Positions 24,554-33,019 of a DNA stretch of 64,000 nucleotides are shown one piece after another. The DNA is from an uncultured Clostridia bacterium. GTDB lineage: Bacteria > Bacillota > Clostridia > Saccharofermentanales > Saccharofermentanaceae. How positions within the stretch are numbered: the stretch's first letter is position 1; every line of letters begins with the position of its first letter. The notes below the pieces were generated by a model. The model had not been told where the DNA came from. It made no database searches and saw only the letters and a list, made by a program, of their open reading frames with translations. Made by a program: the position numbers and the translations under genes. Location: positions 1 to 64,000 of the forward strand of contig CAMIYM010000008.1 of the NCBI GenBank assembly GCA_946403085.1. Reading direction: 5' to 3'.

Positions 24554-27133
24554 TCACTGACCCGGCTTCGGCGGAGGTGCAAAGATTCCGGGAGGTACTA
24601 CGGGACCTTCGGATGCTGCATAGTCCTCGATCTCCTTTTCGAGATCGTTGAAGAGGTCATCAACAGAAGGTTCCTTTGCACTTGTAGCTGAGTTGCCGAT
24701 CGGATTATATGTTGCTCCGAAAGCAGGCTTTGCGGGCTCTGCCTTAGGTGCGGGATCAGGTGTTTCCTTACGTGTGCCGAAAGGATTTCCGGGTTCAGCC
24801 TTCGGTACTGCAGGCTTTGCCGGCTTGAACGGACTTGAATCATCAGGCTTGGCTGCGGCATTTGCCGTGAAAGCAGAGCCGATAGTCGGAGCAGGCTTTG
24901 TAGATTCTCTTAAGAAGCTTGCACCTGAAGAAGGTGTAGCAGCAGCTCTCGGGAATCCAGAAGATGCAGATGCCTTAGGCTCAGCAGGCTTGGATTCAGC
25001 GGGCTTGAACGCGGAATTGACAGGCTCAGACTTGGGAGCTGAAGAAGGTGTAGCTGCAGCTCTGGGGAATCCTGATGAAGGAGTTGCAGCAGCTCTCGGG
25101 AATCCTGAAGATGCAGATGCCTTAGGCTCAGCAGGCTTGGATTCAGCGGGCTTGAACGCGGAATTGACAGGCTCAGACTTGGGAGCTGAAGAAGGTGTAG
25201 CTGCAGCTCTGGGGAATCCTGATGAAGGAGTTGCAGCAGCTCTCGGGAAACCTGATCCTGATGAAGGTGTAGCTGCAGCTCTCGGGAAACCTGATGATGC
25301 AGGTGCCTTGGGAGCTTCTTCAGCCTTAGGAGCTGACTTAAAAGGGCTGGGTGTTGCATCAGCAGCACCGGGTGCCTTGAATGCGGAATTGATGGGCTGT
25401 GCAGGCTCTGCCTTAGGAGCAGCGGGTGCAGCAGGCTTAGCAAATCCTGCTCTCGGGAAACCTGATGATGCAGGTGCCTTGGGAGCTTCTTCAGCCTTAG
25501 GAGCTGACTTAAAAGGGCTGGGTGTTGCATCAGCAGCACCGGGTGCCTTGAATGCGGAATTGATGGGCTGTGCAGGCTCTGCCTTAGGAGCAGCGGGTGC
25601 AGCAGGCTTAGCAAATCCTGCTCTCGGGAAACCTGATGTTGCAGGTGCCTTAGGCGGGATTATTGACTTAGCAGGCTCTGCCTTGGGAGCAGGTTCCTCT
25701 GTCTTGGGTTCAGACTGGGGAAGGATAGACTTTGCAGGTTCATTCTTAGGTGTCTCGATCCTTGTGAACTTGGTGGGAGTACCTCCGAATCTGAATGTAG
25801 TCTCAGAAGTCTTCTTCTCTTCCTTCTCAGACTCTGACATAGCATCAGGATCCTTGAGTGTGGACAAAGGAGCGATGGACTTGTTCTCATCTTCCTTCTT
25901 AGCCTCTTCTTCAGCCTTTGCCTTGGCAGCCATTGCTGCAGCTGTAGCAGGTCTTGTGTGTGCAGGTCTTCCGGTTGCTTCACCTGCGCCGGCTGTTGCA
26001 GAACTTGCTCTTGAAGCGACGTTCTGCTGCTGCTTAAGTCTTGCTTCCATTGCTTCAGCAGAAGACTTCTTTTCGACCTTGGCCTGAGGAGCATCAGGCT
26101 TCTTCTCTGCCTTCGGTGATGCAGCAGCTGCTGCCTGAACGCCGCCGCGCTGTGCACCTTCGATGGTATCTTTAAGTGAATCCTTAAAGCTTATAGTAAG
26201 CTCAGGAAGGATACCCTTGCTGTTATCCTCAAAGCGGGCATCCGGATTATCACTGAACAATGTGTAAGCCTGCTTCGGATTTTCCTTATGTGTGATCTTG
26301 TAATAGAAATCGACGAGCTTTGCAAGTGACTTGCTCATGACGAGCTTGGAAGCTGTCTTTACAGGAGCATCGTTACCGCTGATCTCATTAACATCCTTGA
26401 AGAATTCGCCGCTGGTCTTGTAGTCGCCGGATACGATGTAACCTGCACCGGGTTCGCCCTTGTCAGCCAATGCGAGCATTGCATTTGCAACGTCTCTTAC
26501 GTCAACGAATGCACGGCCGCCTTCCTTCGGAGGGATCGTTCCGTTATTAAGATAACTGTTAAGAACTTTATTGATCTCATAGTCTTCGGAGTAACCGGGA
26601 CCGATGATGAATGTAGGAAGTACCATTACCGCATTGAGTCTGTTAAGTGATACTTTCTCCATTACATAAGCAGCAGCTTCTGCCTTGGACTTTGCATATT
26701 CGCCTTCAACCTTGTTACGGTCAAAATGGATCGTGAGATCTTCACCCTTTACTTCAGGGTTCAGAGCATAAGCGGAACTTAAGTAAACGAGCTTGCCGAC
26801 TTTACGCTTAAGGCACATATCGACGATGTTCTCGGCGCCGATAACATTAACTCTTCTCATCGTGAGATTAGTGGAGTCAGAAAGTGATACATACTCATCA
26901 GTATGGAAAAGAACTGCTGATCTCGGATCTTCGAGGTCGAAAAACTCGATCATGGAATCTTTATCAGTGGAAATACCATAGCAGATCTCAATATTGGGAT
27001 TGTTACGGTATATTCTGGTATCAGAAAGCTCACTCATGAGGATCCTTACCTTTTCTCCTCTTTGGAGAAGCATACTGATTACTGTTTTACCTAATGCGCC
27101 TTCGCCGCCTGATACAAGATACTTGACCGCCAT
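24554..27133 (-). CDS. Epimerase/dehydratase-like (extended SDR) protein with long Ala/Pro-rich repeat tail
   Basis: Residues 1 to about 330 form an extended SDR: VSGGEGALGKT is the nucleotide-binding loop and YAKSK the catalytic pair. From about 335 to the end (859) the chain is low complexity, rich in Ala, Pro, Lys and Ser. It contains near-identical tandem units: two of 57 residues with SGFPRAGFAKP and INSAFK, and two of 49 residues with SGFPRAAATPSS and VNSAFKP. Short motifs FPRA, NSAFK and SPFK recur. The tail looks intrinsically disordered and may be a scaffold. The enzyme substrate is unknown. AAGGAG precedes the ATG. It heads an operon with maf, a zinc-ribbon and a membrane protein. 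Confidence 0.82.
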   Translation of the reverse strand: MAVKYLVSGGEGALGKTVISMLLQRGEKVRILMSELSDTRIYRNNPNIEICYGISTDKDSMIEFFDLEDPRSAVLFHTDEYVSLSDSTNLTMRRVNVIGAENIVDMCLKRKVGKLVYLSSAYALNPEVKGEDLTIHFDRNKVEGEYAKSKAEAAAYVMEKVSLNRLNAVMVLPTFIIGPGYSEDYEINKVLNSYLNNGTIPPKEGGRAFVDVRDVANAMLALADKGEPGAGYIVSGDYKTSGEFFKDVNEISGNDAPVKTASKLVMSKSLAKLVDFYYKITHKENPKQAYTLFSDNPDARFEDNSKGILPELTISFKDSLKDTIEGAQRGGVQAAAAASPKAEKKPDAPQAKVEKKSSAEAMEARLKQQQNVASRASSATAGAGEATGRPAHTRPATAAAMAAKAKAEEEAKKEDENKSIAPLSTLKDPDAMSESEKEEKKTSETTFRFGGTPTKFTRIETPKNEPAKSILPQSEPKTEEPAPKAEPAKSIIPPKAPATSGFPRAGFAKPAAPAAPKAEPAQPINSAFKAPGAADATPSPFKSAPKAEEAPKAPASSGFPRAGFAKPAAPAAPKAEPAQPINSAFKAPGAADATPSPFKSAPKAEEAPKAPASSGFPRAAATPSSGSGFPRAAATPSSGFPRAAATPSSAPKSEPVNSAFKPAESKPAEPKASASSGFPRAAATPSSGFPRAAATPSSAPKSEPVNSAFKPAESKPAEPKASASSGFPRAAATPSSGASFLRESTKPAPTIGSAFTANAAAKPDDSSPFKPAKPAVPKAEPGNPFGTRKETPDPAPKAEPAKPAFGATYNPIGNSATSAKEPSVDDLFNDLEKEIEDYAASEGPVVPPGIFAPPPKPGQ
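24948..25241. repeat. Two tandem 147-bp repeats in the epimerase tail
   Basis: The block starting CTCGGGAATCC at 24948 recurs at 25095 and its beginning again at 25242, exactly 147 bp apart (49 codons). The copies are almost identical at DNA level. Confidence 0.9.
25281..25622. repeat. Two tandem 171-bp repeats in the epimerase tail
   Basis: CTCGGGAAACCTGATGATGC occurs at 25281 and 25452 and a variant starts at 25623, exactly 171 bp apart (57 codons). The two full units look identical over most of their length, implying a recent duplication or gene conversion. Confidence 0.92.
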
Positions 27134-27200
27134 ATTGTATTTCTCCTTGGCAATTTGTTTGCTTCGTTCGTTTGCAAGGTCTTCTGGTTCGAAAAATCAT

Positions 27201-27245
27201 TATCCGGATTTTACTTGCACAACTTGTGTGCATAGTTCGGATAAT
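27201..27245. repeat. Nested inverted repeat upstream of the epimerase gene
   Basis: TTATCCG (27201-27207) pairs with CGGATAA (27239-27245), and inside it TGCACA (27217-27222) with TGTGCA (27228-27233). It lies between the divergent epimerase and acyl-CoA synthetase genes and could be an operator or a hairpin. Confidence 0.5.
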
Positions 27246-27310
27246 AAATTATTATGCGTATATTTTACACTTAGAAATTCATGTGTGCAAAAATTATATG
27301 CAAATGATTG

Positions 27311-27339
27311 TTGACATTTCTGTAACGCAGATATATTCT
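27311..27339 (+). promoter_or_regulatory. Promoter of the T-box transcript
   Basis: A perfect -35 TTGACA (27311-27316), 17 bp, and -10 TATTCT (27334-27339) lie about 45 bp before the start of Stem I of the T-box. Confidence 0.65.
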
Positions 27340-27380
27340 TATGTCACATTTCGGCTATGAAATGCATACAATTGAATACT

Positions 27381-27654
27381 GCTAAAGGCTATGACGAAGA
27401 AAGCCGCAGAGATTCGATCTATACAGAGAAGTGCTATTTGCTGAGAGGCACGTGACGATATTTGCAACAAGCTATCCCTTCCGAGCCGGCACCCCGAACA
27501 GGAGCGATCCAAAGTAGACAGTGCCCGTGATGCTGCGTTAATGCAAAGGAGTTGTTAGACTTCGTAAGTGGCTGCCTTTAAGGCAAGCAAATTGAGTGGT
27601 ACCGCGGATTAGATTCGTCTCAATGTCCAAGTAGGATGTTGGGGCATTTTTTTT
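27381..27654 (+). promoter_or_regulatory. T-box leader
   Basis: The 14-nt T-box core GAGTGGTACCGCGG lies at 27594-27607. Stem I starts with GGCTATGACGAAG (27387-27399) pairing with CTTCCGAGCC (27478-27487), including the ATGA/GA kink-turn. The terminator is GTCTCAATGTCC (27617-27628) with GGATGTTGGGGC (27634-27645), 12 pairs counting G-U, then eight T. The TGGT bulge implies a tRNA with discriminator A. The specifier lies in AAGCTATCC (27469-27477); GCT (Ala), TAT (Tyr) and ATC (Ile) are candidates and I cannot decide. An uncharged tRNA would stop termination and turn on the acyl-CoA synthetase gene. Confidence 0.95.
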
Positions 27655-27686
27655 GCCCCAAGAAATTGACAGAAAAGGAGAAAGGT

Positions 27687-30038
27687 ATGTCAACACAAAA
27701 CAACAGCAACGTAGAGTTCAAACTCCAGGAAGTTGCAGCCAGAGTTCACGGCTTGAGACTCGATATGGGTCTGACACCTGAGGAAGTAGCCTCAAAGCTT
27801 GATATTTCCACAGAGGAATATCTCAAGTACGAAGAAGGCTCTCAGGACTTTAACTTCACATTCATCTACAAATTTGCAAATCTTGCGGGCGTTGAGATCT
27901 CAGACATTATGGAAGGATCTTCCCCTTCCCTTAAGGAATATGCGATCACAAGAAACGGTCAGGGAAGCCCTATCACAAGACGCACAGGTTATAAGTATCA
28001 GCGTCTCGCTTCAAGATTCAAGAACAAGCTCTGCGAACCTTTCCGTGTCGTAGTTCCTTATTCCGAAGAAGCATTGAATCCTCCGTATCACCTCGTATCA
28101 CACAACTACCAGGAGATGAACATCGTCGTTAAGGGTACTCTCAAGGTCATCATTGGTGACTCTTCCGAAGTCCTTCACGAAGGTGACTCCATCTACTTCG
28201 ACTCCACCCAGCCTCACGGTGAGTTCGCTTTGGGCGGCGAGGACTGCGTCTTCTATGCGATCATCCTTAACCCTGAAGCATGGGGCAAGGGCGAGAATTA
28301 CACAACACCTTACAATTCTGAGGAAATGCGTACAGACAACGTAACCAATGTTGATGCTGCTAACCTTGAAGATGCTGTATATACTCATTATCTCAACGGC
28401 GTTCTTGACGAGAACGGCACATTGGTCGACGTCGATGTTAATGTTCCTGCATGCAAGAAGTTCAACTTCGCTTTCGACTGTGTCGATGTTATCGCTGACA
28501 AGAACCCCAATAAGCTCGCCATGCTCTGGGTCGCAAAGGATTGCGTAACAGAGAGAAGATTCACATTCGGAGACATCAAGAAGTATTCCAACATGACAGC
28601 GAACTACTTCAAGTCACTCGGCATCGGCAAGGGCGATAAGGTCGTCCTCGTATTGAAGCGTCACTACCAGTTCTGGTTCGCCATGATGGGCTTGGAGAAG
28701 CTCGGCGCCGTAGCGATCCCTGCTACTCACCTTCTCCGTGATCACGATTACGAATACCGCTTCAACGCTGCCGGTGTTAAGGCAGTCTTCTGTACCGCTG
28801 ATGACGATGCAGCTGATGAATGCGAAAAGGCAGCAAAGGTGTGCGGAGTTGAGACTCTCGTCCTCTGCAACGGTTCCAGACCCGGATGGCACGACTTCAA
28901 CGAAGAGTTCAAGAACTGCTCTGATGTATTCGAGCGTCCTGCTGATTATGCATGCGGATACGATCCGATGGTCATGTTCTTCACATCAGGTACAACAGGA
29001 TATCCTAAGATGGCTCTGCATTCTTATATGTATGCGATCGGCCACATTACAACAGCAAAGTATTGGCAGAACGTAGATCCTAACGGACTCCACTTCTCCA
29101 TCTCCGATACAGGCTGGGGTAAGGCACTCTGGGGCAAGCTCTACGGTCAGTGGCTCTGCGAAGCACCTGTCTTCACATTCGACTTCGACCGCTTCAAGGC
29201 TGAAGAGATCCTTCCTATGTTTAAGAAGTACAATATCACTACATTCTGTGCACCTCCGACGATGTTCAGATTCTTCATCAAGGAAGACCTTTCCAAGTAC
29301 GATCTGTCTTCACTCAAGTATGCAGTTACTGCAGGTGAAGCTTTGAACCCTGAGGTATTCAACCGCTTCATGGCAGCTACAGGTATCCGTCTCATGGAAG
29401 GCTTCGGCCAGACAGAGACAACACTTGCCATCGCTAACCTTGTCGGCGCTAAGCTCCGTATCGGTTCAATGGGTAAGCCTAATCCGCTCTATGACGTTAA
29501 GATCCTTGATCCTGACGGCAACGTATGCAAGCCCGGTGAGACCGGTGAGATCTGCATCAACACACAGAACTATCATCCGAAGGGACTCTTCCTCCAGTAC
29601 TACCTCGCACCTGAGCTTACTAATGAGGCTTGGCACGACGGCTGGTATCACACAGGTGATACTGCATGGGCAGACGAGGATGGCTACTTCTGGTATGTCG
29701 GCCGTACAGATGATGTCATCAAGTCTTCCGGCTACCGTATCGGACCCTTCGAGATCGAGAACGTCATCATGGAACTTCCTTATGTACTCGAATGTGCTGT
29801 TACAGGCGTTCCTGATCCTCAGGGCGTAAGAGGTATCGTTGTTAAGGCAACGATCACTCTCGTCAAGGGCACCGAGAAAACAGAAGAACTCAAGAAAGAG
29901 ATCCAGAATTACGTAAAAGAAAAGACAGCTCCTTATAAGTATCCTAGAGTAGTTGAGTTTGTAGATGAGCTTCCTAAGACATTCAACGGAAAGATCATGA
30001 GAAAAGCTATCAGATCAGCTTCAGAAGAACAGAAGTGA
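27687..30038 (+). CDS. HTH-cupin-AMP-binding acyl-CoA synthetase
   Basis: This three-part protein has 783 residues. Residues ~14-75 are an XRE-type helix-turn-helix, ~80-195 a cupin (EMNIVVKGTLKV, then HEGDSIYFDSTQPH), and ~245 onward an ANL-family adenylating enzyme. The latter shows FFTSGTTGYPK (P-loop-like), GFGQTET, WYHTGD, RTDDVIKSSGYRIGPFEIE and a C-terminal catalytic Lys in NGKIMRK. It should activate a carboxylic acid to its acyl-CoA; the acid is unknown, medium- or branched-chain or aryl acids being likely. Start ATG with AAAGG upstream. It is controlled by a T-box, which ties it to amino-acid supply. Confidence 0.9.
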   Translation: MSTQNNSNVEFKLQEVAARVHGLRLDMGLTPEEVASKLDISTEEYLKYEEGSQDFNFTFIYKFANLAGVEISDIMEGSSPSLKEYAITRNGQGSPITRRTGYKYQRLASRFKNKLCEPFRVVVPYSEEALNPPYHLVSHNYQEMNIVVKGTLKVIIGDSSEVLHEGDSIYFDSTQPHGEFALGGEDCVFYAIILNPEAWGKGENYTTPYNSEEMRTDNVTNVDAANLEDAVYTHYLNGVLDENGTLVDVDVNVPACKKFNFAFDCVDVIADKNPNKLAMLWVAKDCVTERRFTFGDIKKYSNMTANYFKSLGIGKGDKVVLVLKRHYQFWFAMMGLEKLGAVAIPATHLLRDHDYEYRFNAAGVKAVFCTADDDAADECEKAAKVCGVETLVLCNGSRPGWHDFNEEFKNCSDVFERPADYACGYDPMVMFFTSGTTGYPKMALHSYMYAIGHITTAKYWQNVDPNGLHFSISDTGWGKALWGKLYGQWLCEAPVFTFDFDRFKAEEILPMFKKYNITTFCAPPTMFRFFIKEDLSKYDLSSLKYAVTAGEALNPEVFNRFMAATGIRLMEGFGQTETTLAIANLVGAKLRIGSMGKPNPLYDVKILDPDGNVCKPGETGEICINTQNYHPKGLFLQYYLAPELTNEAWHDGWYHTGDTAWADEDGYFWYVGRTDDVIKSSGYRIGPFEIENVIMELPYVLECAVTGVPDPQGVRGIVVKATITLVKGTEKTEELKKEIQNYVKEKTAPYKYPRVVEFVDELPKTFNGKIMRKAIRSASEEQK

Positions 30039-30049
30039 TCTGAAAGATA

Positions 30050-30781
30050 CTAAGAAGCTTTAAGCCAGAGCGGTTCTATTGCAGAGCCGCTCTTCTTTTG
30101 CCCGGAAACGGCCCTCACATCAAAGCGTCTGTCTCTTACAAATGGCCAGAGATAAGAATATGCCTCTGCCGAATCCTTGAATTCCGGCATCGGGAAAGCC
30201 GATATATCCAAAAGCATATTCTGCTCCAGATATCTCTCAAGAAGCAGATGATGCCTTTTGTCGTATATGACAAGGTCATCGATATCACGCCTCTTAAGCA
30301 CAGACGGTCTTATTAACGGCAGAACAGAATTCCTAGGATTGATCACGGCACATGCAGCTTCTTCGCCAAGGTAGAAATCCAGTTCAGGCAGAAGCGACTG
30401 TGCCTCACGGTAAAGATCCCTTATCGCCATCTGAATTCCATTCATGAGTTCGCTGGAATAATCTTCGGCAACCCTTGCACCATACTTAAGTGAACAGAAG
30501 ATCATCTTATAAAGATTGATCTCAAGACCATTACTGTCTGTCAGGAAATAGTCAGTCGTCATCTGCTGGACCTCTGCACTGCTCCTGGCAGAGATCATGG
30601 AGTAAAGGTACTGTGCATCCTTGAAATTCGTCGTGATATTGACTGCATCCTCCGGTCCGGATACGAGCCTCCTGTCCACGATCGCTGCAGGCACTTTGCC
30701 TGCCCTCAATGCTGCCAGCACTGCGCACAGATAACCTTCAAAAGTACCATCATATGTATAACTTATGCCCCGGTATTCCAT
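30050..30781 (-). CDS. TIGR03915/DUF4130-type DNA metabolism protein
   Basis: The N-terminus (YTYDGTFEGYLCAVLAAL) and overall 243-residue length match the family TIGR03915 (DUF4130). That family is usually encoded beside a radical SAM DNA-repair-type protein; no such partner is adjacent here. The C-terminal WPFVRDRRFDVRA fits as well. Its reaction is unknown. It converges with the acyl-CoA synthetase gene 12 bp away. Confidence 0.72.
   Translation of the reverse strand: MEYRGISYTYDGTFEGYLCAVLAALRAGKVPAAIVDRRLVSGPEDAVNITTNFKDAQYLYSMISARSSAEVQQMTTDYFLTDSNGLEINLYKMIFCSLKYGARVAEDYSSELMNGIQMAIRDLYREAQSLLPELDFYLGEEAACAVINPRNSVLPLIRPSVLKRRDIDDLVIYDKRHHLLLERYLEQNMLLDISAFPMPEFKDSAEAYSYLWPFVRDRRFDVRAVSGQKKSGSAIEPLWLKAS
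30067..30099 (+). terminator. Terminator of the acyl-CoA synthetase gene
   Basis: AGAGCGGTTC (30067-30076) and GAGCCGCTCT (30083-30092) form a 10-bp stem with one G-U pair, followed by TCTTTTG. It lies inside the 3' end of the convergent gene. Confidence 0.7.
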
Positions 30782-30883
30782 GCCCTGTTCCTCCTGTCCT
30801 TTTAAGGTGCCGTCATTCTATCACCCCGAACATATGTTTGTAAATACTATTAATGGGACTATACCGGAAATTTTCCTCGGGCA

Positions 30884-30918
30884 GTAAAAAAGAGACCGGG
30901 ATCAACCGGTCTCTTTAT
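30884..30918. terminator. Bidirectional terminator
   Basis: AGAGACCGG (30891-30899) and CCGGTCTCT (30906-30914) are perfectly paired, with six A before and a T-run after. It ends the lipoprotein transcript from the right. Confidence 0.8.
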
Positions 30919-30939
30919 GTATTAACCTTTATGTTAAGG

Positions 30940-31018
30940 CTTAAAGATGGCTTCGAAGCGCTTCTGCACAAGTGAGCGAAGCTCACGCGGAAGCCCTGCG
31001 CTGAGAAGCATCTTTAAG
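30940..31018 (-). ncRNA. Large structured 3' element after lipoprotein gene
   Basis: Nested pairings span the region: CTTAAAGATG/CATCTTTAAG (30940-30949, 31009-31018), CTTC/GAAG, AGCGC/GCGCT (30957-30961, 30998-31002) and an apical GTGAGC/GCTCAC (30972-30977, 30981-30986). They form one long hairpin with small internal loops. The lipoprotein stop codon lies in the outer stem. It is distinct from the terminator 26 bp further on. It may be a 3'-UTR element or a processed small RNA. Confidence 0.5.
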
Positions 31019-31580
31019 GCTTGGGGAATCCAAGCTCCTTAAGGAATGCTGCAGCCTTTTCCTTGTCACGCTTGCTGCCGTTGACAGAGCATACTTCGAT
31101 GTAAACGTTCTTGTTTACATAAACGCCGCCATAGAGTTCAACGTCAGATGTAACGTTCTTGTTGTGTCTGAAGAAGCCAAGCTCTGTGCCGCCTTCAAGA
31201 TCACCATTGAAGAGTATTACGCCCTTTGTCTTGCTTGCAGACATGGAGCTGGAACCTGAGAAATCCTTATCCTTCTTGATGGTATCGAAATCATCGTAGA
31301 ACTCATCAAAGTAATCCATAGCATCATCTTCCTTCTTGAATCTGATGTATGCATAGAAGTTGTCGCCGTCCTTAGCGTAGATTACGTACTCAGCCTTGTC
31401 GCCATTAACCTTGGCATTCTTGACATGATATGTCTCATCTTCATCAATGCTCAAAGCAGAATCCAAAGCATCATAGAAAACTTCTTCATCATCAATTACT
31501 TTAAAGTTAGCGCAAGCTGTAAATGAGAACATGGTTGCACATGCTAGAACAGCAGCGATAACAGCACGCATTTTCTTCAT
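31014..31580 (-). CDS. Putative lipoprotein
   Basis: The protein starts MKKMRAVIAAVLACATMFSF and then TAC, a lipobox-like cleavage site, followed by about 165 residues rich in Asp, Lys and Tyr. The start is set at 31580 because GGAGGGAG lies a few bases upstream; a further 9 codons upstream have no SD. No family is recognised. It is monocistronic, with a structured 3' element and a terminator. Confidence 0.7.
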   Translation of the reverse strand: MKKMRAVIAAVLACATMFSFTACANFKVIDDEEVFYDALDSALSIDEDETYHVKNAKVNGDKAEYVIYAKDGDNFYAYIRFKKEDDAMDYFDEFYDDFDTIKKDKDFSGSSSMSASKTKGVILFNGDLEGGTELGFFRHNKNVTSDVELYGGVYVNKNVYIEVCSVNGSKRDKEKAAAFLKELGFPKP

Positions 31581-31689
31581 AACTAATCTCCCTCCTGGAT
31601 TCAACACATAAAAAATGTTAAATACATTTTACCCCCACTGTAATACCTTTTCAACAAACAAAAACTGATATTATTTATAATTTATGGCC

Positions 31690-31724
31690 ATAAAAAGATC
31701 CCCGGCATAAAATGACCGGGAATC
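31690..31724 (-). terminator. Terminator after tyrS
   Basis: GATCCCCGG (31697-31705) and CCGGGAATC (31716-31724) pair with one G-U, followed by five T on the minus strand. Confidence 0.8.
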
Positions 31725-31755
31725 ATAAAACACTATGTTTTCAGAAGGCGTGTTA

Positions 31756-32988
31756 TCAGCCGATCTTAAATCTGTGGTAAGTCTTCTTGCCCTTACGGAC
31801 GATGGCTTCACCGTTGGCATCGAAGTCTGATTCCTTGAGTTCGTAGAACTGGTCTTCAACAACGTTATCGTTAAGATATACGCCCTTCTGCTGGATCATT
31901 CTTCTTGCTTCACCCTTGGACTTCATAAGTCCTGCCTTAACGAGTGCATCAGCGATCTGAAGTCCGCCGGAGAGTTCATCATTAGTGATCTCTGTCGTCT
32001 TCATGTCCTCAGATCTGCCGGCATTCTCGAAAATATCCTCAGCAGTCTTTTTCGCGATCTCAGCAGCCTCTTCGCCGTGAATGATCTTAGTAACTTCGTA
32101 AGCAAGTCTCTTCTTTGCTTCATTGATAGCTGAATCCTTGAGCTTTGCATACTCGTTGATCTCATCCATCTCGAGGAATGTAAGAAGCTTCATGCACTTG
32201 ATGACATCAGCATCATCGACGTTTCTCCAGTACTGGTAGAAGTCGTAAACAGGTGTCTTCTCAGGATCAAGCCATACAGCGCCCTTAGCTGTCTTACCCA
32301 TCTTCTTGCCTTCGCTGTTTGTAAGGAGAGTGAATGTAAGACCATAAACGGATTCGCCCTTCTTACGGCGAACGAGCTCCATGCCTGCGAGGATGTTTGA
32401 CCACTGGTCATCACCGCCGAACTCCAGGTCACAGCCGTACTTCTCGTGAAGGTAATAGAAATCGTAGCCCTGCATTAGCATGTAGTTGAATTCAAGGAAA
32501 GAGAGTCCCTTTTCGAGACGCTGCTTATAGCACTCGGCAGTAAGCATCTTGTTTACTGAGAAGTGAGCGCCGACTTCTCTTAAGAATTCAATGTAGTTAA
32601 GGTTTCTGAGCCAGTCAGCGTTGTTGACGATGAGAGCCTTGCCGTCTGAGAAATCAACGACCTTGCCCATCTGCTTCTTGAAGCACTCAACGTTATGGTC
32701 GATCGTCTCAACTGTCATCATCTGACGCATGTCGGTACGGCCGGAAGGATCGCCGATCATACCTGTGCCGCCGCCCATGAGAGCGATCGGACGGTGTCCG
32801 GCCTTCTGCATGTGGCTCATTACCATCATCTGAACGAAGTGACCTACGTGAAGAGAGTCAGCTGTCGGGTCAAAGCCGATGTAAAAAGATACACCGGGCT
32901 TGCTCAAAAGCTCATAGATCTCATCTCTGTGTGTTGCCTGTGAGAAGTAACCTCTCTCTTCAAGCACATCAAATACATTTCTGTACAT
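31756..32988 (-). CDS. tyrS: Tyrosyl-tRNA synthetase
   Basis: It charges tRNA-Tyr. Class I signatures are LHVGHF and KMGKT (the KMSKS loop), and a C-terminal S4-like RNA-binding domain contains [15 protein letters not shown]. Start at ATG 32988, with GGAGG five bases upstream; an in-frame TTG at 33000 lies on the SD itself. About 410 residues is normal. It is 31 bp after trxB, apparently in one operon, and has no T-box of its own, which is unusual for a Firmicutes tyrS. Confidence 0.96.
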   Translation of the reverse strand: MYRNVFDVLEERGYFSQATHRDEIYELLSKPGVSFYIGFDPTADSLHVGHFVQMMVMSHMQKAGHRPIALMGGGTGMIGDPSGRTDMRQMMTVETIDHNVECFKKQMGKVVDFSDGKALIVNNADWLRNLNYIEFLREVGAHFSVNKMLTAECYKQRLEKGLSFLEFNYMLMQGYDFYYLHEKYGCDLEFGGDDQWSNILAGMELVRRKKGESVYGLTFTLLTNSEGKKMGKTAKGAVWLDPEKTPVYDFYQYWRNVDDADVIKCMKLLTFLEMDEINEYAKLKDSAINEAKKRLAYEVTKIIHGEEAAEIAKKTAEDIFENAGRSEDMKTTEITNDELSGGLQIADALVKAGLMKSKGEARRMIQQKGVYLNDNVVEDQFYELKESDFDANGEAIVRKGKKTYHRFKIG

Positions 32989-33019
32989 ATATTCCTCCAA
33001 CTAATTGTTATCAGTTTTA

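Noticed and set aside
24648..26087. Long plus-strand frame (479 codons) opposite the epimerase tail
   Set aside because: It is antisense to the Ala/Pro-rich repeats, whose codon bias keeps the opposite frame open; it has no SD and no family features.
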